Of a DNA stretch of 64,000 bases, positions 46,891 to 57,197 are shown piece after piece. Where the stretch lies: NCBI RefSeq assembly GCF_021532615.1, contig NZ_JAKGAQ010000005.1, positions 186,001 through 250,000 of the forward strand, in the 5' to 3' direction. The translations under genes were made by a program, and so were the position numbers. The stretch comes from Octadecabacter dasysiphoniae. Lineage in GTDB: Bacteria; Pseudomonadota; Alphaproteobacteria; Rhodobacterales; Rhodobacteraceae. Every line of letters begins with the position of its first letter. Within the stretch, counting starts at the first letter, position 1. The notes under the pieces were generated by a model. It saw only the letters and a program-made list of their open reading frames with translations. It was not told where the DNA came from and ran no database searches.

Positions 46891-47505
46891 GTGGAAACGA
46901 TTGTGTTAACCGACAAAACGTCCGAAGCGGAATTTCGAACTGATTTTGTGCGCCAACCCGGCGGGCTAAAACAACACCCTGCGTTGGTGCTGAACGCGGA
47001 TTATCGCCCGCTGTCTTATTACCCATTGTCGCTGTGGCCCTGGCAGGATGCTGTCAAAGCGGCATGGTTGGAACGTGTTGATATAATTGCCGAATACGAC
47101 GAGGTTGCGCGATCCCCGTCGATGGAAATTCGGATACCGTCCGTTGTTGTGCTGAAGGATTACGTGAAGCCACAAAAGAAGGTTGCGTTCACGCGGTTCA
47201 ACCTGTTTTTGCGCGATGAATTCACCTGCCAGTATTGTGGCACGACAGGCGATTTGACGTTTGACCATGTGGTGCCCCGCGCTGCGGGCGGGATCACGTC
47301 GTGGGAAAATGTCGTCGCGGCCTGTTCACGATGCAACCTTTACAAAGGGTCCAAATCATTGCGGCAGTCGGGCATGTCTTTGCGAAAACCGCCGCGCCAA
47401 CCTGCCGTCGGGCAGTTGATGAATATGGGGCGCAAATTCCCGCCGAACTATTTGCACGATAGTTGGCTGGATTTTCTGTACTGGGATGCCGAGCTTGAAG
47501 CGTAA
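46891..47505 (+). CDS. HNH endonuclease family protein
   Basis: The 204-residue protein has PALVLNADYRPLSYYPLSLW and a C-terminal HNH site: CQYCG, then LTFDHVVPRAAGGITSWENVVAACSRCN, with two CxxC zinc pairs and the His/Asn residues. This well conserved group is widespread in alphaproteobacteria and probably acts in DNA processing or repair; the role is not known. The start is a GTG at 46891; a second GTG at 46903 has a better placed ribosome site and is equally possible. Confidence 0.86.
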   Translation: METIVLTDKTSEAEFRTDFVRQPGGLKQHPALVLNADYRPLSYYPLSLWPWQDAVKAAWLERVDIIAEYDEVARSPSMEIRIPSVVVLKDYVKPQKKVAFTRFNLFLRDEFTCQYCGTTGDLTFDHVVPRAAGGITSWENVVAACSRCNLYKGSKSLRQSGMSLRKPPRQPAVGQLMNMGRKFPPNYLHDSWLDFLYWDAELEA

Positions 47506-47514
47506 GTTGACCCG

Positions 47515-48687
47515 ATGACATGGCCTGCCAACACGACCCGCGATCATCTGTGCGACAGTGATGCCGCGGCAGGGTTTGAGATCACGGATGACTTCGCCCG
47601 TTTTGACCAGATGAACGATATGTTCACCCGCGCGATGTGGGATGACACGGTCAAATCACCCCACACGGATGGATTTTTTGCCAGCTACCGCATGGAAGCG
47701 GCCCCAAGGCGGGGTGAGGGGTTCAGCCAACGCGATTTTGCCCTGCGCAATGCGGCGTGGCTGGTCAGCGACATCATTTCAAACCGCGGCGCAGACAAAG
47801 GCCTGCGCGAGGGGTTTCAGGGCGCGATAGAAAACGACACGCCCGTCGCGCCGATGAAAGCGGACCTTGGCACTGCTGCCAAGGAATCGCAGGAAATCAA
47901 ACGCTTGGCGCGGTTTTTCGGGGCAGATCTGTGTGGAATTACGCATATTGATCCGCGCTGGCATTACACCCACCGCCCCGACACCAAGGCAATGAAACCC
48001 GTGCCAAACGATCTGCCGGACGGGCTGACCCATGTGATCGTGATGGGCCATGAGATGGATAAAACACTGGTGGATACGTACCCTTCGGCGCTGGCGGGGG
48101 CGGCCGCGGGGCGGGAATATTCGCACGAAGCGGCGATTGTGATGCAACTGGCCGCATATATCCGAAACCTCGGGTTTCAAGCGATTGCATCGATGAACGA
48201 CACGGCTTTGGTCATTCCCTATGCGATCAAGGCGGGTTTGGGTGAATACGGGCGCAACCAGATGGTTCTAACGCCCGAATTTGGCCCGCGTGTGCGATTT
48301 TCGAAAATCTTCACGGATATGCCGCTGGATATTGATGTGATACACAAGCTTGGCCTGACAACCTATTGCCAAGATTGCACAATTTGCGCTGATGCCTGCC
48401 CACCAAAGGCCTTGCCGAAAGATGGCCCAAAGGTCGGATCAGACAGCCCGTCGACCCTGAAGGGCGTTAAAAAATGGTCCGCCAACTGCGAGGCATGCTT
48501 TGGGTATTGGGCCAAAATAAAGACGGATTGCGCGATTTGCATGCGGGTGTGCCCGTTCAACCATCACAGCAAAGGCACTTTGTGGTATCGCATCGCGACG
48601 TCGCGGTTTCGCAAGTTGGCGCAATGGTGGGCCGTGCGCCACAAACCGGATCGGATGAAACCGTCGACGTGGTGGGCTTCGCGCTAG
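47515..48687 (+). CDS. Reductive dehalogenase-like B12 / 4Fe-4S protein
   Basis: The 390-residue protein resembles the catalytic unit of corrinoid reductive dehalogenases. AGLGEYGRNQMVLTPEFGPR followed by VRFSKIFTDMPL is the family core. Cluster one is CQDCTICADACP (Cys285, 288, 291, 295); cluster two uses Cys325, 339, 342 and 346 (CAICMRVCP). There is no Tat signal and no fused flavin/ferredoxin reductase as in BhbA or NpRdhA, so it should be cytoplasmic and need a separate electron donor. The substrate, and whether it dehalogenates at all, are unknown; the related epoxyqueuosine reductases are a distant alternative. It lies ten bases after the HNH gene. Confidence 0.8.
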   Translation: MTWPANTTRDHLCDSDAAAGFEITDDFARFDQMNDMFTRAMWDDTVKSPHTDGFFASYRMEAAPRRGEGFSQRDFALRNAAWLVSDIISNRGADKGLREGFQGAIENDTPVAPMKADLGTAAKESQEIKRLARFFGADLCGITHIDPRWHYTHRPDTKAMKPVPNDLPDGLTHVIVMGHEMDKTLVDTYPSALAGAAAGREYSHEAAIVMQLAAYIRNLGFQAIASMNDTALVIPYAIKAGLGEYGRNQMVLTPEFGPRVRFSKIFTDMPLDIDVIHKLGLTTYCQDCTICADACPPKALPKDGPKVGSDSPSTLKGVKKWSANCEACFGYWAKIKTDCAICMRVCPFNHHSKGTLWYRIATSRFRKLAQWWAVRHKPDRMKPSTWWASR

Positions 48688-48719
48688 ACTTGCCCATCTG
48701 GGAGGGCTAAGTAGGCGGC

Positions 48720-48731
48720 GTTAGCGCTAAC
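48720..48731. promoter_or_regulatory. Palindromic operator-like site before zwf
   Basis: GTTAGCGCTAAC is a perfect 12-base palindrome with a central CG step, typical of LacI-family operators, 20 bases before the zwf start and just ahead of its ribosome site (cggagg). Nothing in the window shows which regulator binds; a partial LacI-family gene lies at 63 kb. Confidence 0.45.
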
Positions 48732-48751
48732 TCATTTTTTCGGAGGTCCAT

Positions 48752-50203
48752 ATGGTCTCGCGCGTGATTCCAGTCGAAGAGTTTGATCTGGTGATTTTTG
48801 GGGGCACGGGTGATCTGGCCCGCCGCAAAATCCTTCCCGGATTGTTCCGCAGGTTTCTGTCAGGGCAAATGCCCGCCGGATCGCGGATTATCGGTGCCGC
48901 GCGGTCAGACATAGACAGCGATGGCTACCGCCAGATGATCCGCGATGCGATCTCCGAATTTGGCGGGGCCGAGAAATCCGAAACGGGCCGTCTGAATGAT
49001 TTTATCGCGCAACTTCATTATCTGCGCGTCGACGCAAAGGGCGAAGCGGGTTGGAAAGAACTGCATGAGCTGATCCGCTTTAAGGTCGTGAATGCCTTTT
49101 ATTTCTCAGTCGCGCCAAGCCTGTTCGGCGATCTGGCCGAACGTCTGCACACCTTCAAGATTGCGGACAATGACAGCCGCGTCGTCGTTGAAAAACCGTT
49201 CGGGCGGGACCTCGTGTCAGCGCAGGAATTGAACGATACGCTGGCCGAGCATTTCGACGAAACGCAGATTTACCGGATTGACCACTACTTGGGCAAAGAA
49301 ACGGTCCAAAACCTGATGGCCGTGCGGTTTGGCAATATGCTATTTGAACCGCTGTGGAACAATCACTACGTTGATCACATCCAGATCACGGTTGCTGAAA
49401 CGGTCGGTGTCGGTGGGCGCGGGGCCTATTACGACAAATCAGGCGCGATGCGGGACATGGTGCAAAATCACCTGATGCAGCTATTGTGCCTGATCGCAAT
49501 GGAGGCCCCATCGCAGTTTGATGCGGATGCCGTGCGCGACGAAAAGTTGAAAGTTATCCGTGCGTTACAACCCATTGATCCGCACCACATCGTGCGCGGT
49601 CAATATGATGTGAACGGGGATGAACCGAGCTACCGTGAGGATGCCGAGAACCCCAAATCGTTCACCGAAAGCTTTATCGCACTGCGCTGTGAAATCGCCA
49701 ATTGGCGGTGGGCCGGTGTGCCGTTCTATCTGCGCACGGGCAAGAAGCTGAAGGCGCGCACCTCCGAGATCGCGGTGGTGTTCAAGGACATCGGGCATTC
49801 GATCTTTCCCGGTGATGAAAAGCGGCACCGCAATATTCTGGCGATCCAGTTGCAACCCAATGAGGGGATGCAGTTGCAGGTAACAATCAAGGAACCGGGG
49901 CCCGGTGGGATGCGCCTGATTGATGTGCCGCTGGATATGACCTTTGCCGAAGCGCTTGGCCCTGACGCGGATGATACGGACGCCTATGAACGCCTGATTA
50001 TGGACGTGATCCGTGGCAATCAGACGTTGTTCATGCGCGGCGACGAGGTTGAGGCCGCTTGGGCCTGGACCGACCCGATCATCGAAGGCTGGAAGGCGCG
50101 GAACGACGTGCCAAAGCTATACGATCAAGGGTCAGGCGGACCCGAGGACGCCATGGCTTTGATGCACAGAGAAGAGCGCCGCTGGCGTGAAATTAAGGAG
50201 TAA
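48752..50203 (+). CDS. zwf: Glucose-6-phosphate 1-dehydrogenase
   Basis: Zwf oxidises glucose-6-phosphate to 6-phosphogluconolactone with NADP, entering the Entner-Doudoroff and pentose phosphate routes. The 483 residues show LVIFGGTGDLARRKILPGL at the nucleotide site, RIDHYLGKETVQNLMAVRF with the catalytic His, and GVPFYLRTGKKLKARTSEI. It heads zwf-pgl-pgi; the spacing to pgl is five bases. Confidence 0.97.
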   Translation: MVSRVIPVEEFDLVIFGGTGDLARRKILPGLFRRFLSGQMPAGSRIIGAARSDIDSDGYRQMIRDAISEFGGAEKSETGRLNDFIAQLHYLRVDAKGEAGWKELHELIRFKVVNAFYFSVAPSLFGDLAERLHTFKIADNDSRVVVEKPFGRDLVSAQELNDTLAEHFDETQIYRIDHYLGKETVQNLMAVRFGNMLFEPLWNNHYVDHIQITVAETVGVGGRGAYYDKSGAMRDMVQNHLMQLLCLIAMEAPSQFDADAVRDEKLKVIRALQPIDPHHIVRGQYDVNGDEPSYREDAENPKSFTESFIALRCEIANWRWAGVPFYLRTGKKLKARTSEIAVVFKDIGHSIFPGDEKRHRNILAIQLQPNEGMQLQVTIKEPGPGGMRLIDVPLDMTFAEALGPDADDTDAYERLIMDVIRGNQTLFMRGDEVEAAWAWTDPIIEGWKARNDVPKLYDQGSGGPEDAMALMHREERRWREIKE

Positions 50204-50208
50204 CGCCC

Positions 50209-50883
50209 ATGGAACTGATCGAATATCCTGACGTCGAAATGATGATGATGGACCTCGGCAACACCCTTGCGGGTGAGTTGGAACAGCATTTGTTGGGCCA
50301 TGACCACGTGTCCTTTGCCGTGCCTGGTGGCACAACGCCTGGTCCGATATTTGATGTTCTGTGTGGTGCCAAACGTATTGATTGGGCGCGCGTTCACGTC
50401 ATGTTGACAGACGAGAGGCTGGTGCCGCAAGACCACGACAGATCAAACACGCGGTTGGTGAAAGAACGTCTTTTGGTTGATGCCGCATCGGCCGCAAATT
50501 ACGTGTCCTACCTGCCGTCTGCCGACGTTCCCGGTGCGGACGTGGCGCAGCTGTCAAAGCTGGTTGAACCGCATTTGCCGATCTCTGTCATGCTTTTGGG
50601 CATGGGCGCGGACATGCACACAGCCAGCATTTTCCCGAATTCGGATGAGCTTGAAACCGCATTGACCACACCGTACCCGCTTGTCGCCGTACAGCCGCCG
50701 GACGGGTTGGAACCGCGATTGTCATTGTCGGCCACGGCGTTGAAGGGCGCGATGTCGCGTCATATCGTGATCACCGGTTCGCAAAAGCGCGAAGCGTTAG
50801 AACGGGCGAAATCCTTGTCGCCCAAAGACGCACCCATTGCCGCCGTGCTGGCCGGTTCAATTGTTCATTGGGCGGAGAAATAA
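50209..50883 (+). CDS. pgl: 6-phosphogluconolactonase
   Basis: Pgl hydrolyses 6-phosphogluconolactone to 6-phosphogluconate. The 224 residues are of the DevB type: VSFAVPGGTTPGPIFDVL, VHVMLTDERLVPQDHDRSN and MLLGMGADMHTASIFPNSDEL, with family phosphate- and substrate-binding residues. It lies between zwf and pgi with gaps of five and three bases. Confidence 0.95.
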   Translation: MELIEYPDVEMMMMDLGNTLAGELEQHLLGHDHVSFAVPGGTTPGPIFDVLCGAKRIDWARVHVMLTDERLVPQDHDRSNTRLVKERLLVDAASAANYVSYLPSADVPGADVAQLSKLVEPHLPISVMLLGMGADMHTASIFPNSDELETALTTPYPLVAVQPPDGLEPRLSLSATALKGAMSRHIVITGSQKREALERAKSLSPKDAPIAAVLAGSIVHWAEK

Positions 50884-50886
50884 GCC

Positions 50887-52482
50887 ATGTGGAATGATCT
50901 GCGCGCGCACTATGAAACAGTAAAAGACCGCCGGTTTGAAACCATGGTCGATGCCGATCGTGCGGCTGACTTTTCGGCCAATCTTGGTGATTTGCAGTTT
51001 GACTATGCGAAGACGAACATCGACAGCGAGGGGCGTAAAGCCTTGTTTGCTTTGTTGGATCAGGCCGGGGTTGGCGCCAAACGCGATGCTATGTTTGCGG
51101 GGCAAAAGATAAACGAAACCGAAGGGCGCGCGGTGCTGCACACGGCGTTGCGCAATCTTGATGGTGATCCGGTTATTGTGGACGGTGTGGATGTTATGCC
51201 TGACGTCTTAGCGACGCTGGAGCGCATGGATGATTTCGCGGCTGCGGTGCGCTCTGGTGCGTTTCAGGGGCAGGGTGGCAAGATTACGGATGTTGTGAAC
51301 ATCGGGATCGGCGGATCTGACCTTGGCCCTGCAATGGGTGTTCTGGCGCTTGCGCCCTATCATGACGGGCCGCGCTGCCACTTTGTGTCCAACGTAGACC
51401 CCGCCGATATTGCGGGCGTTTTGCGCGGGTGTGATCCCGAAACGACGTTGGTGATTGTTGCATCCAAGACATTTACCACCATTGAAACGATGACAAACGC
51501 ACGCACTGCAAAAGCGTGGATGGGCCAAAGTGTGGCTGATCCGGCAGCGCAGTTTGCAGCCCTTTCAACGTCCGAACAGGGCACCGCAGATTTCGGCATC
51601 GCGCCTGATCGCGTATTCGGTTTTGAAGACTGGGTCGGGGGGCGTTATTCCATGTGGGGGCCGATTGGCCTGTCGATGATGATCGCCATCGGGCCGGATG
51701 CGTTTCGGGCGTTTTTGCGCGGCGCGCAGGATATGGACCGCCATTTTCAGGCCGCTGCGTGGCATGAGAACCTTCCGGCGTTACTGGCTTTGGTTGGTAT
51801 TTGGCACAATCAGATTTGTGGCCACGCGACGCGGGCTGTGCTGCCTTATGACAACAATCTCAGTCGCTTACCGGCCTATCTTCAACAGCTTGAGATGGAG
51901 AGCAACGGCAAGGGCGTGAGCATGGACGGCGAAGATTTGGCCGTGAATTCCGGCCCCGTTGTTTGGGGGGAGCCGGGCACGAACGGGCAGCATGCGTTTT
52001 ATCAGCTTATCCACCAAGGCACACGGGTCATCCCGTGCGAATTTCTGGTCGCGGCGCGTGGCCATGATGATGATCTCCATCACCAACATCAGCTTTTGGT
52101 GGCCAATTGTCTGGCCCAATCAGAGGCCTTGATGAAGGGGCGTGATCTGGATGAGGCGCGGGGCAAGGTTGCGGATAAATTCGACGGTGCCGAGCTTGAG
52201 CGTCAGGCAAAGCACCGTGTTTTCCCCGGAAACCGCCCGTCTGTCACGATTGCCTATCCGAAATTGGACCCGCATATGCTGGGCCAGATTATCGCACTGT
52301 ATGAACATCGCGTTTTTGTCGAAGGCGTTGTTCTTGGCCTCAATTCTTATGACCAGTGGGGCGTGGAATTGGGCAAGGAATTGGCCACGGCGTTGCAGCC
52401 GATCATCGAAGGCGCCGATGCGTCCGGCAAGGATGGATCGACGTCCGGATTGGTGGACTTTTTACGCAGTCACGGTGTCTAG
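50887..52482 (+). CDS. pgi: Glucose-6-phosphate isomerase
   Basis: Pgi interconverts glucose-6-phosphate and fructose-6-phosphate. The 531 residues show [64 protein letters not shown] and the late [17 protein letters not shown]. It is the last gene of the zwf-pgl-pgi operon and overlaps the end of the convergent thioesterase gene by four bases. Confidence 0.97.
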   Translation: MWNDLRAHYETVKDRRFETMVDADRAADFSANLGDLQFDYAKTNIDSEGRKALFALLDQAGVGAKRDAMFAGQKINETEGRAVLHTALRNLDGDPVIVDGVDVMPDVLATLERMDDFAAAVRSGAFQGQGGKITDVVNIGIGGSDLGPAMGVLALAPYHDGPRCHFVSNVDPADIAGVLRGCDPETTLVIVASKTFTTIETMTNARTAKAWMGQSVADPAAQFAALSTSEQGTADFGIAPDRVFGFEDWVGGRYSMWGPIGLSMMIAIGPDAFRAFLRGAQDMDRHFQAAAWHENLPALLALVGIWHNQICGHATRAVLPYDNNLSRLPAYLQQLEMESNGKGVSMDGEDLAVNSGPVVWGEPGTNGQHAFYQLIHQGTRVIPCEFLVAARGHDDDLHHQHQLLVANCLAQSEALMKGRDLDEARGKVADKFDGAELERQAKHRVFPGNRPSVTIAYPKLDPHMLGQIIALYEHRVFVEGVVLGLNSYDQWGVELGKELATALQPIIEGADASGKDGSTSGLVDFLRSHGV

Positions 52483-52946
52483 ACCTGTACAGCGCCGTCG
52501 CGGTTGATGAACAGATTGCGCATGGCGTCGGGCAGGGGCCGTTTGGTGTTGTCTTGGTTCAACAACACGACAACAGCGGTGCCTGTGGTCGTGATCTGAC
52601 CGTTCACGAACGTCGCGTATTCCATCGAAAAACTAGTGTTACGCATGGCCACCGTGCGCGCGACGTTGATGTAATCTGCGCCGCGCTGCACTTCGGCGTT
52701 ATAGTCCAAACCTATTGTTTTCACGACAAATTTCGGGTCTGGCCCTGCAGTTTCATAGACACCGTAGTCTTCCATGTAGATCACGCGCAGGGTTTCATAC
52801 CAGCGCAGATAGACGACGTTGTTGACGTGGTTCAGCGCGTCGAGTTCGCCGAACCGCACGCGGTCGCGGTGGCCGAATGCCCACGGTGCCGGAATGCCTG
52901 CGGCGCGCAAGTGATCCGGCCCGAGGGGTGTGATGTAGGGGGTCAC
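52479..52946 (-). CDS. Acyl-CoA thioesterase (4HBT/hotdog fold)
   Basis: The 155-residue hotdog-fold protein has [23 protein letters not shown], the 4-hydroxybenzoyl-CoA-thioesterase-type active-site strand with Asp/Glu and Asn, and [25 protein letters not shown]. It probably hydrolyses acyl-CoA; the chain preference is unknown. Its ATG overlaps the stop of the RidA gene, so the two are co-translated. Confidence 0.86.
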   Translation of the reverse strand: MTPYITPLGPDHLRAAGIPAPWAFGHRDRVRFGELDALNHVNNVVYLRWYETLRVIYMEDYGVYETAGPDPKFVVKTIGLDYNAEVQRGADYINVARTVAMRNTSFSMEYATFVNGQITTTGTAVVVLLNQDNTKRPLPDAMRNLFINRDGAVQV

Positions 52947-53293
52947 AGCGCGGCGGTGACGATGATTTCAACCTTGAAGCCGGGGGTGGCCAAGACGGCT
53001 TCACCAGTCCAGCGGGCGGGCGCGCAACCGGGGGCAACCCATGCGTCCCATACGGCGTTCATATCAGCGAAATCCGTGGCCATGTTGGCGCACCAGATTT
53101 GGGCTGTGATCAGCTTGGTCTTGTCGGTGCCGGCTTTGGCCAAAAGCACGTCGATCTGATCCAGAATGGCCTGTGTTTGTTCAGTGACGGTGCCGCCTTC
53201 TGCGCCGACTTGTCCGGCGAGGTGGGCGATGCCGTTGACGATGACGGCCTGAGACATACGAGGGCCGGAATCGATGCGTGTGATGTTGGTCAT
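52943..53293 (-). CDS. RidA family protein
   Basis: The 116-residue protein is a YjgF/YER057c/UK114-type trimeric deaminase. NGIAHLAGQVGAEGGTVTEQTQAILDQIDVLLAKAG and [24 protein letters not shown] cover the family. True RidA enzymes have a catalytic Arg, and ARWTGEAVLA contains a matching position. They deaminate reactive enamines. It is followed by the coupled thioesterase gene and lies just after tRNA-Gly on the same strand. Confidence 0.87.
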   Translation of the reverse strand: MTNITRIDSGPRMSQAVIVNGIAHLAGQVGAEGGTVTEQTQAILDQIDVLLAKAGTDKTKLITAQIWCANMATDFADMNAVWDAWVAPGCAPARWTGEAVLATPGFKVEIIVTAAL

Positions 53294-53320
53294 GTGAATA
53301 CTCCGGCGATCAAAATGAGG

Positions 53321-53394
53321 TGGAGCGGGTAACGAGAATCGAACTCGTAACTGAAGCTTGGGAAGCTTTCGTGATACCTTTTCACCATACCCGC
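53321..53394 (-). tRNA. tRNA-Gly (anticodon CCC)
   Basis: This is a complete 74-nt gene with encoded CCA. Acceptor GCGGGTA pairs with TACCCGC, the D stem is GTGA/TCAC, the anticodon loop TTCCCAA gives CCC, and the T arm ACGAG TTCGATT CTCGT is perfect. It lies between the RidA gene and the ASKHA gene. Confidence 0.96.
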
Positions 53395-53466
53395 GATGGC
53401 ATTGAAATACGCGCGAGGGGGCGCGGCGTCAATCGGTTAGCCGATCCAAAATGGCGCAAAATCCGC

Positions 53467-53510
53467 GTATGGGTCGGGTATGGGTCCGGTATGGTTCTGG
53501 TATGGCTAAA
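53467..53510. repeat. Four-copy 11-bp degenerate tandem repeat
   Basis: Four consecutive 11-base units begin GTATGG: GTATGGGTCGG, GTATGGGTCCG, GTATGGTTCTG, GTATGGCTAAA. The array lies between the tRNA-Gly gene and the end of the ASKHA gene. No function is evident; slipped-strand expansion is the simplest origin. Confidence 0.6.
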
Positions 53511-53521
53511 CGTCTGGGCGG

Positions 53522-55564
53522 TCAGGCGCGGCGACGTCTGCGCCGACCACCGCCATCATCACTGCCTTGGGTGTTAAACAGCGCGTCGGGCAGCGGCGTG
53601 TTGCTGCGCAAAATCGTGAACGGATCGGTGGCATGGGGGATCGCGTTGGCATTGACGAAGTGTTCCTGAAATTTCGGTTCAATCGCGGTTTCGACCTTCG
53701 TGATGTCGCGCACGGTCTTTTCGATGGATGTGCGCGCGGCGACGCTGCACAGCGCCATGCGTGCGCCCGTACCAGCCGCGTTGCCAGCCGATGTTACCTT
53801 ATCAAGCGGCACGTCAGGTATCATGCCCAAAACCATCGCGTGTTTGGGTGAGATATGCGCGCCGAACGCCCCCGCCAGAACCACACGGTCCACGGTATCG
53901 GTGCCCATTTCGTCCATCAACAATCGCGCGCCTGCATAAAGGGCGGATTTCGCCAGTTGGATCGCACGGATGTCCGTTTGGGTCACAGTGATCAGCGGGC
54001 CGCCATCGGCGGTGCCGTCATAGATGACATAAGAATGCGTGCGCCCTTCGAGGATGCAGCGCGGTGTTCCGGTTTGTTCGGGCGATCCGATCAGCCCCTT
54101 GGAATCGAGCAATCCAGCCATGCGCATTTCTGCGACTGCTTCGATGATGCCGGACCCGCAGATGCCCGTGACGCCGGTGGCGGCAATCGCAGCCTCAAAC
54201 CCGGGCTCATTCGACCACAGGCCCATCCCGATGACCTGAAAGCGCGGTTCTTTGGTGACGGGATCAATTTCGATGCGTTCGATGGCACCGGGGGCGGCGC
54301 GCTGGCCGCTTGAAATTTGCGCGCCTTCAAAGGCGGGGCCTGTGGGGGACGAACAGGCCAGCACTTGGGTTTTGTTGCCCAGCAGAATTTCAGCGTTGGT
54401 GCCCACGTCCACCACAAGGGTAAGTTCGTCTTGTTCGTTCGGTGCTTCTGACAGGGCGACGGCCGCCGCATCTGCGCCCACGTGGCCCGCGATGCAAGGT
54501 AGGATGAAAATGCGCGCGGCTTCGTTGATGGTGTCCAGTTCGATGTCTGCGGCGTGCAGCGACAGAGAACCGGAGGTGGCGAGCGCAAAGGGCGCTTGGC
54601 CGAGTTCGACCGGATCGATCCCGAGCAGCAGGTGGTGCATCACGGGATTGCACACGAACACGGCCTCCATGATCTGTTGTGGTTTGACGCCGGATTCAGC
54701 CTTGAGCGTGCCGATCAGCGCGTTAAGGGCCGTGCGCACGGCGGTTGTCATTTCCACGTCGCCGCCGGGGTTCATCATGGAATAGGAGACGCGGCTCATC
54801 AAATCTTCGCCGAAGCGGATTTGTGGGTTCATGATGCCAGAGGAGGCCGCGACTTCGCCGGTGCGCAGATCCGTCAGGTGGGCGGCGATGGTGGTTGAGC
54901 CAAGATCAATCGCAAGGCCATAGAGCGGGCGGTCAAAATAGCCCGGCGCGATGCCGAGGATGCGGTGGGCTTTGTCCTGGTGGCCTTTGTGGAGAACCAC
55001 GGTGGCTGTCCATTTGCCTTTGCGCAGCATCGGTTGCAGGCGGCGCAGGACGGAAATACCGGCCTCGACCTCTTCGATGCCCCATTGATCCTTGAGGGCT
55101 TGGGCCAGTCGTTCCAGATCGCCAGTGGGCGTGTGCATGTCCGGTTCGGCCACTTCGACGTAGTAGGGGCGCACGGCGGGGTCCATGATCATTTCGCGCG
55201 CACTTGCGGCTTTGCGGACAACCTGGCGGTGGACTTGGGATTCGGGGGGCACATCGATGACGATGTCGCCCTGCACGGTGGCCTGACAGCCAAGACGGCG
55301 CCCGTCGATCAACCCGCGTTTGTCTTTGTAACGTTGTTCAACCGAGTTCCAGTCTGACAGCGCGCCGTCTTTGGCGGTGACGCCGTGTTTGGAAAACTCG
55401 CCATAGCCGGGGGTGATCTGACATTTGGAACAAATGCCGCGCCCGCCGCAGACAGAATCCAGATCAACGCCAAGCTGGCGCGCGGCAGTCAGGATGGGTG
55501 TGCCGGTGGGAAAATGTCCGCGTTTGCCGGAGGGAGTGAAAACGACGAGGGGATCGGTTGTCAT
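53522..55564 (-). CDS. ASKHA-fold corrinoid activation/regeneration protein (RamA-like)
   Basis: The 680-residue protein has an N-terminal [2Fe-2S] ferredoxin domain (VCGGRGICSKCQI, with the fourth ligand in RRLGCQATV) and a large ASKHA-ATPase part of the DUF4445 type, with LYGLAIDLGSTTIAAHLTDL as phosphate loop and VVDVGTNAEILLGN as second nucleotide motif. Such proteins use ATP to reduce Co(II) corrinoid cofactors of methyltransferases back to Co(I). The likely partner here is an MttB-type system, but no corrinoid protein gene is adjacent. The ATG at 55564 is preferred over a TTG two codons upstream. It is divergent from guaB. Confidence 0.86.
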   Translation of the reverse strand: MTTDPLVVFTPSGKRGHFPTGTPILTAARQLGVDLDSVCGGRGICSKCQITPGYGEFSKHGVTAKDGALSDWNSVEQRYKDKRGLIDGRRLGCQATVQGDIVIDVPPESQVHRQVVRKAASAREMIMDPAVRPYYVEVAEPDMHTPTGDLERLAQALKDQWGIEEVEAGISVLRRLQPMLRKGKWTATVVLHKGHQDKAHRILGIAPGYFDRPLYGLAIDLGSTTIAAHLTDLRTGEVAASSGIMNPQIRFGEDLMSRVSYSMMNPGGDVEMTTAVRTALNALIGTLKAESGVKPQQIMEAVFVCNPVMHHLLLGIDPVELGQAPFALATSGSLSLHAADIELDTINEAARIFILPCIAGHVGADAAAVALSEAPNEQDELTLVVDVGTNAEILLGNKTQVLACSSPTGPAFEGAQISSGQRAAPGAIERIEIDPVTKEPRFQVIGMGLWSNEPGFEAAIAATGVTGICGSGIIEAVAEMRMAGLLDSKGLIGSPEQTGTPRCILEGRTHSYVIYDGTADGGPLITVTQTDIRAIQLAKSALYAGARLLMDEMGTDTVDRVVLAGAFGAHISPKHAMVLGMIPDVPLDKVTSAGNAAGTGARMALCSVAARTSIEKTVRDITKVETAIEPKFQEHFVNANAIPHATDPFTILRSNTPLPDALFNTQGSDDGGGRRRRRRA

Positions 55565-55666
55565 GCGCAAAGCCTTGTTATGTCACGCGATGATACCTGC
55601 CCTGCGGGGGCGATACATCCGCATTCCGTCCTCTTAATGTTCATGTGCGTCATGAGGCGGGTTTGA

Positions 55667-57196
<1,530 letters not shown>

Positions 57197-57197
57197 G

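Noticed and set aside
46710..46916. Minus-strand 68-codon frame between the esterase and HNH genes
   Set aside because: No ribosome site, signal or family; it overlaps the HNH start. Possibly a decayed gene end but not supportable.
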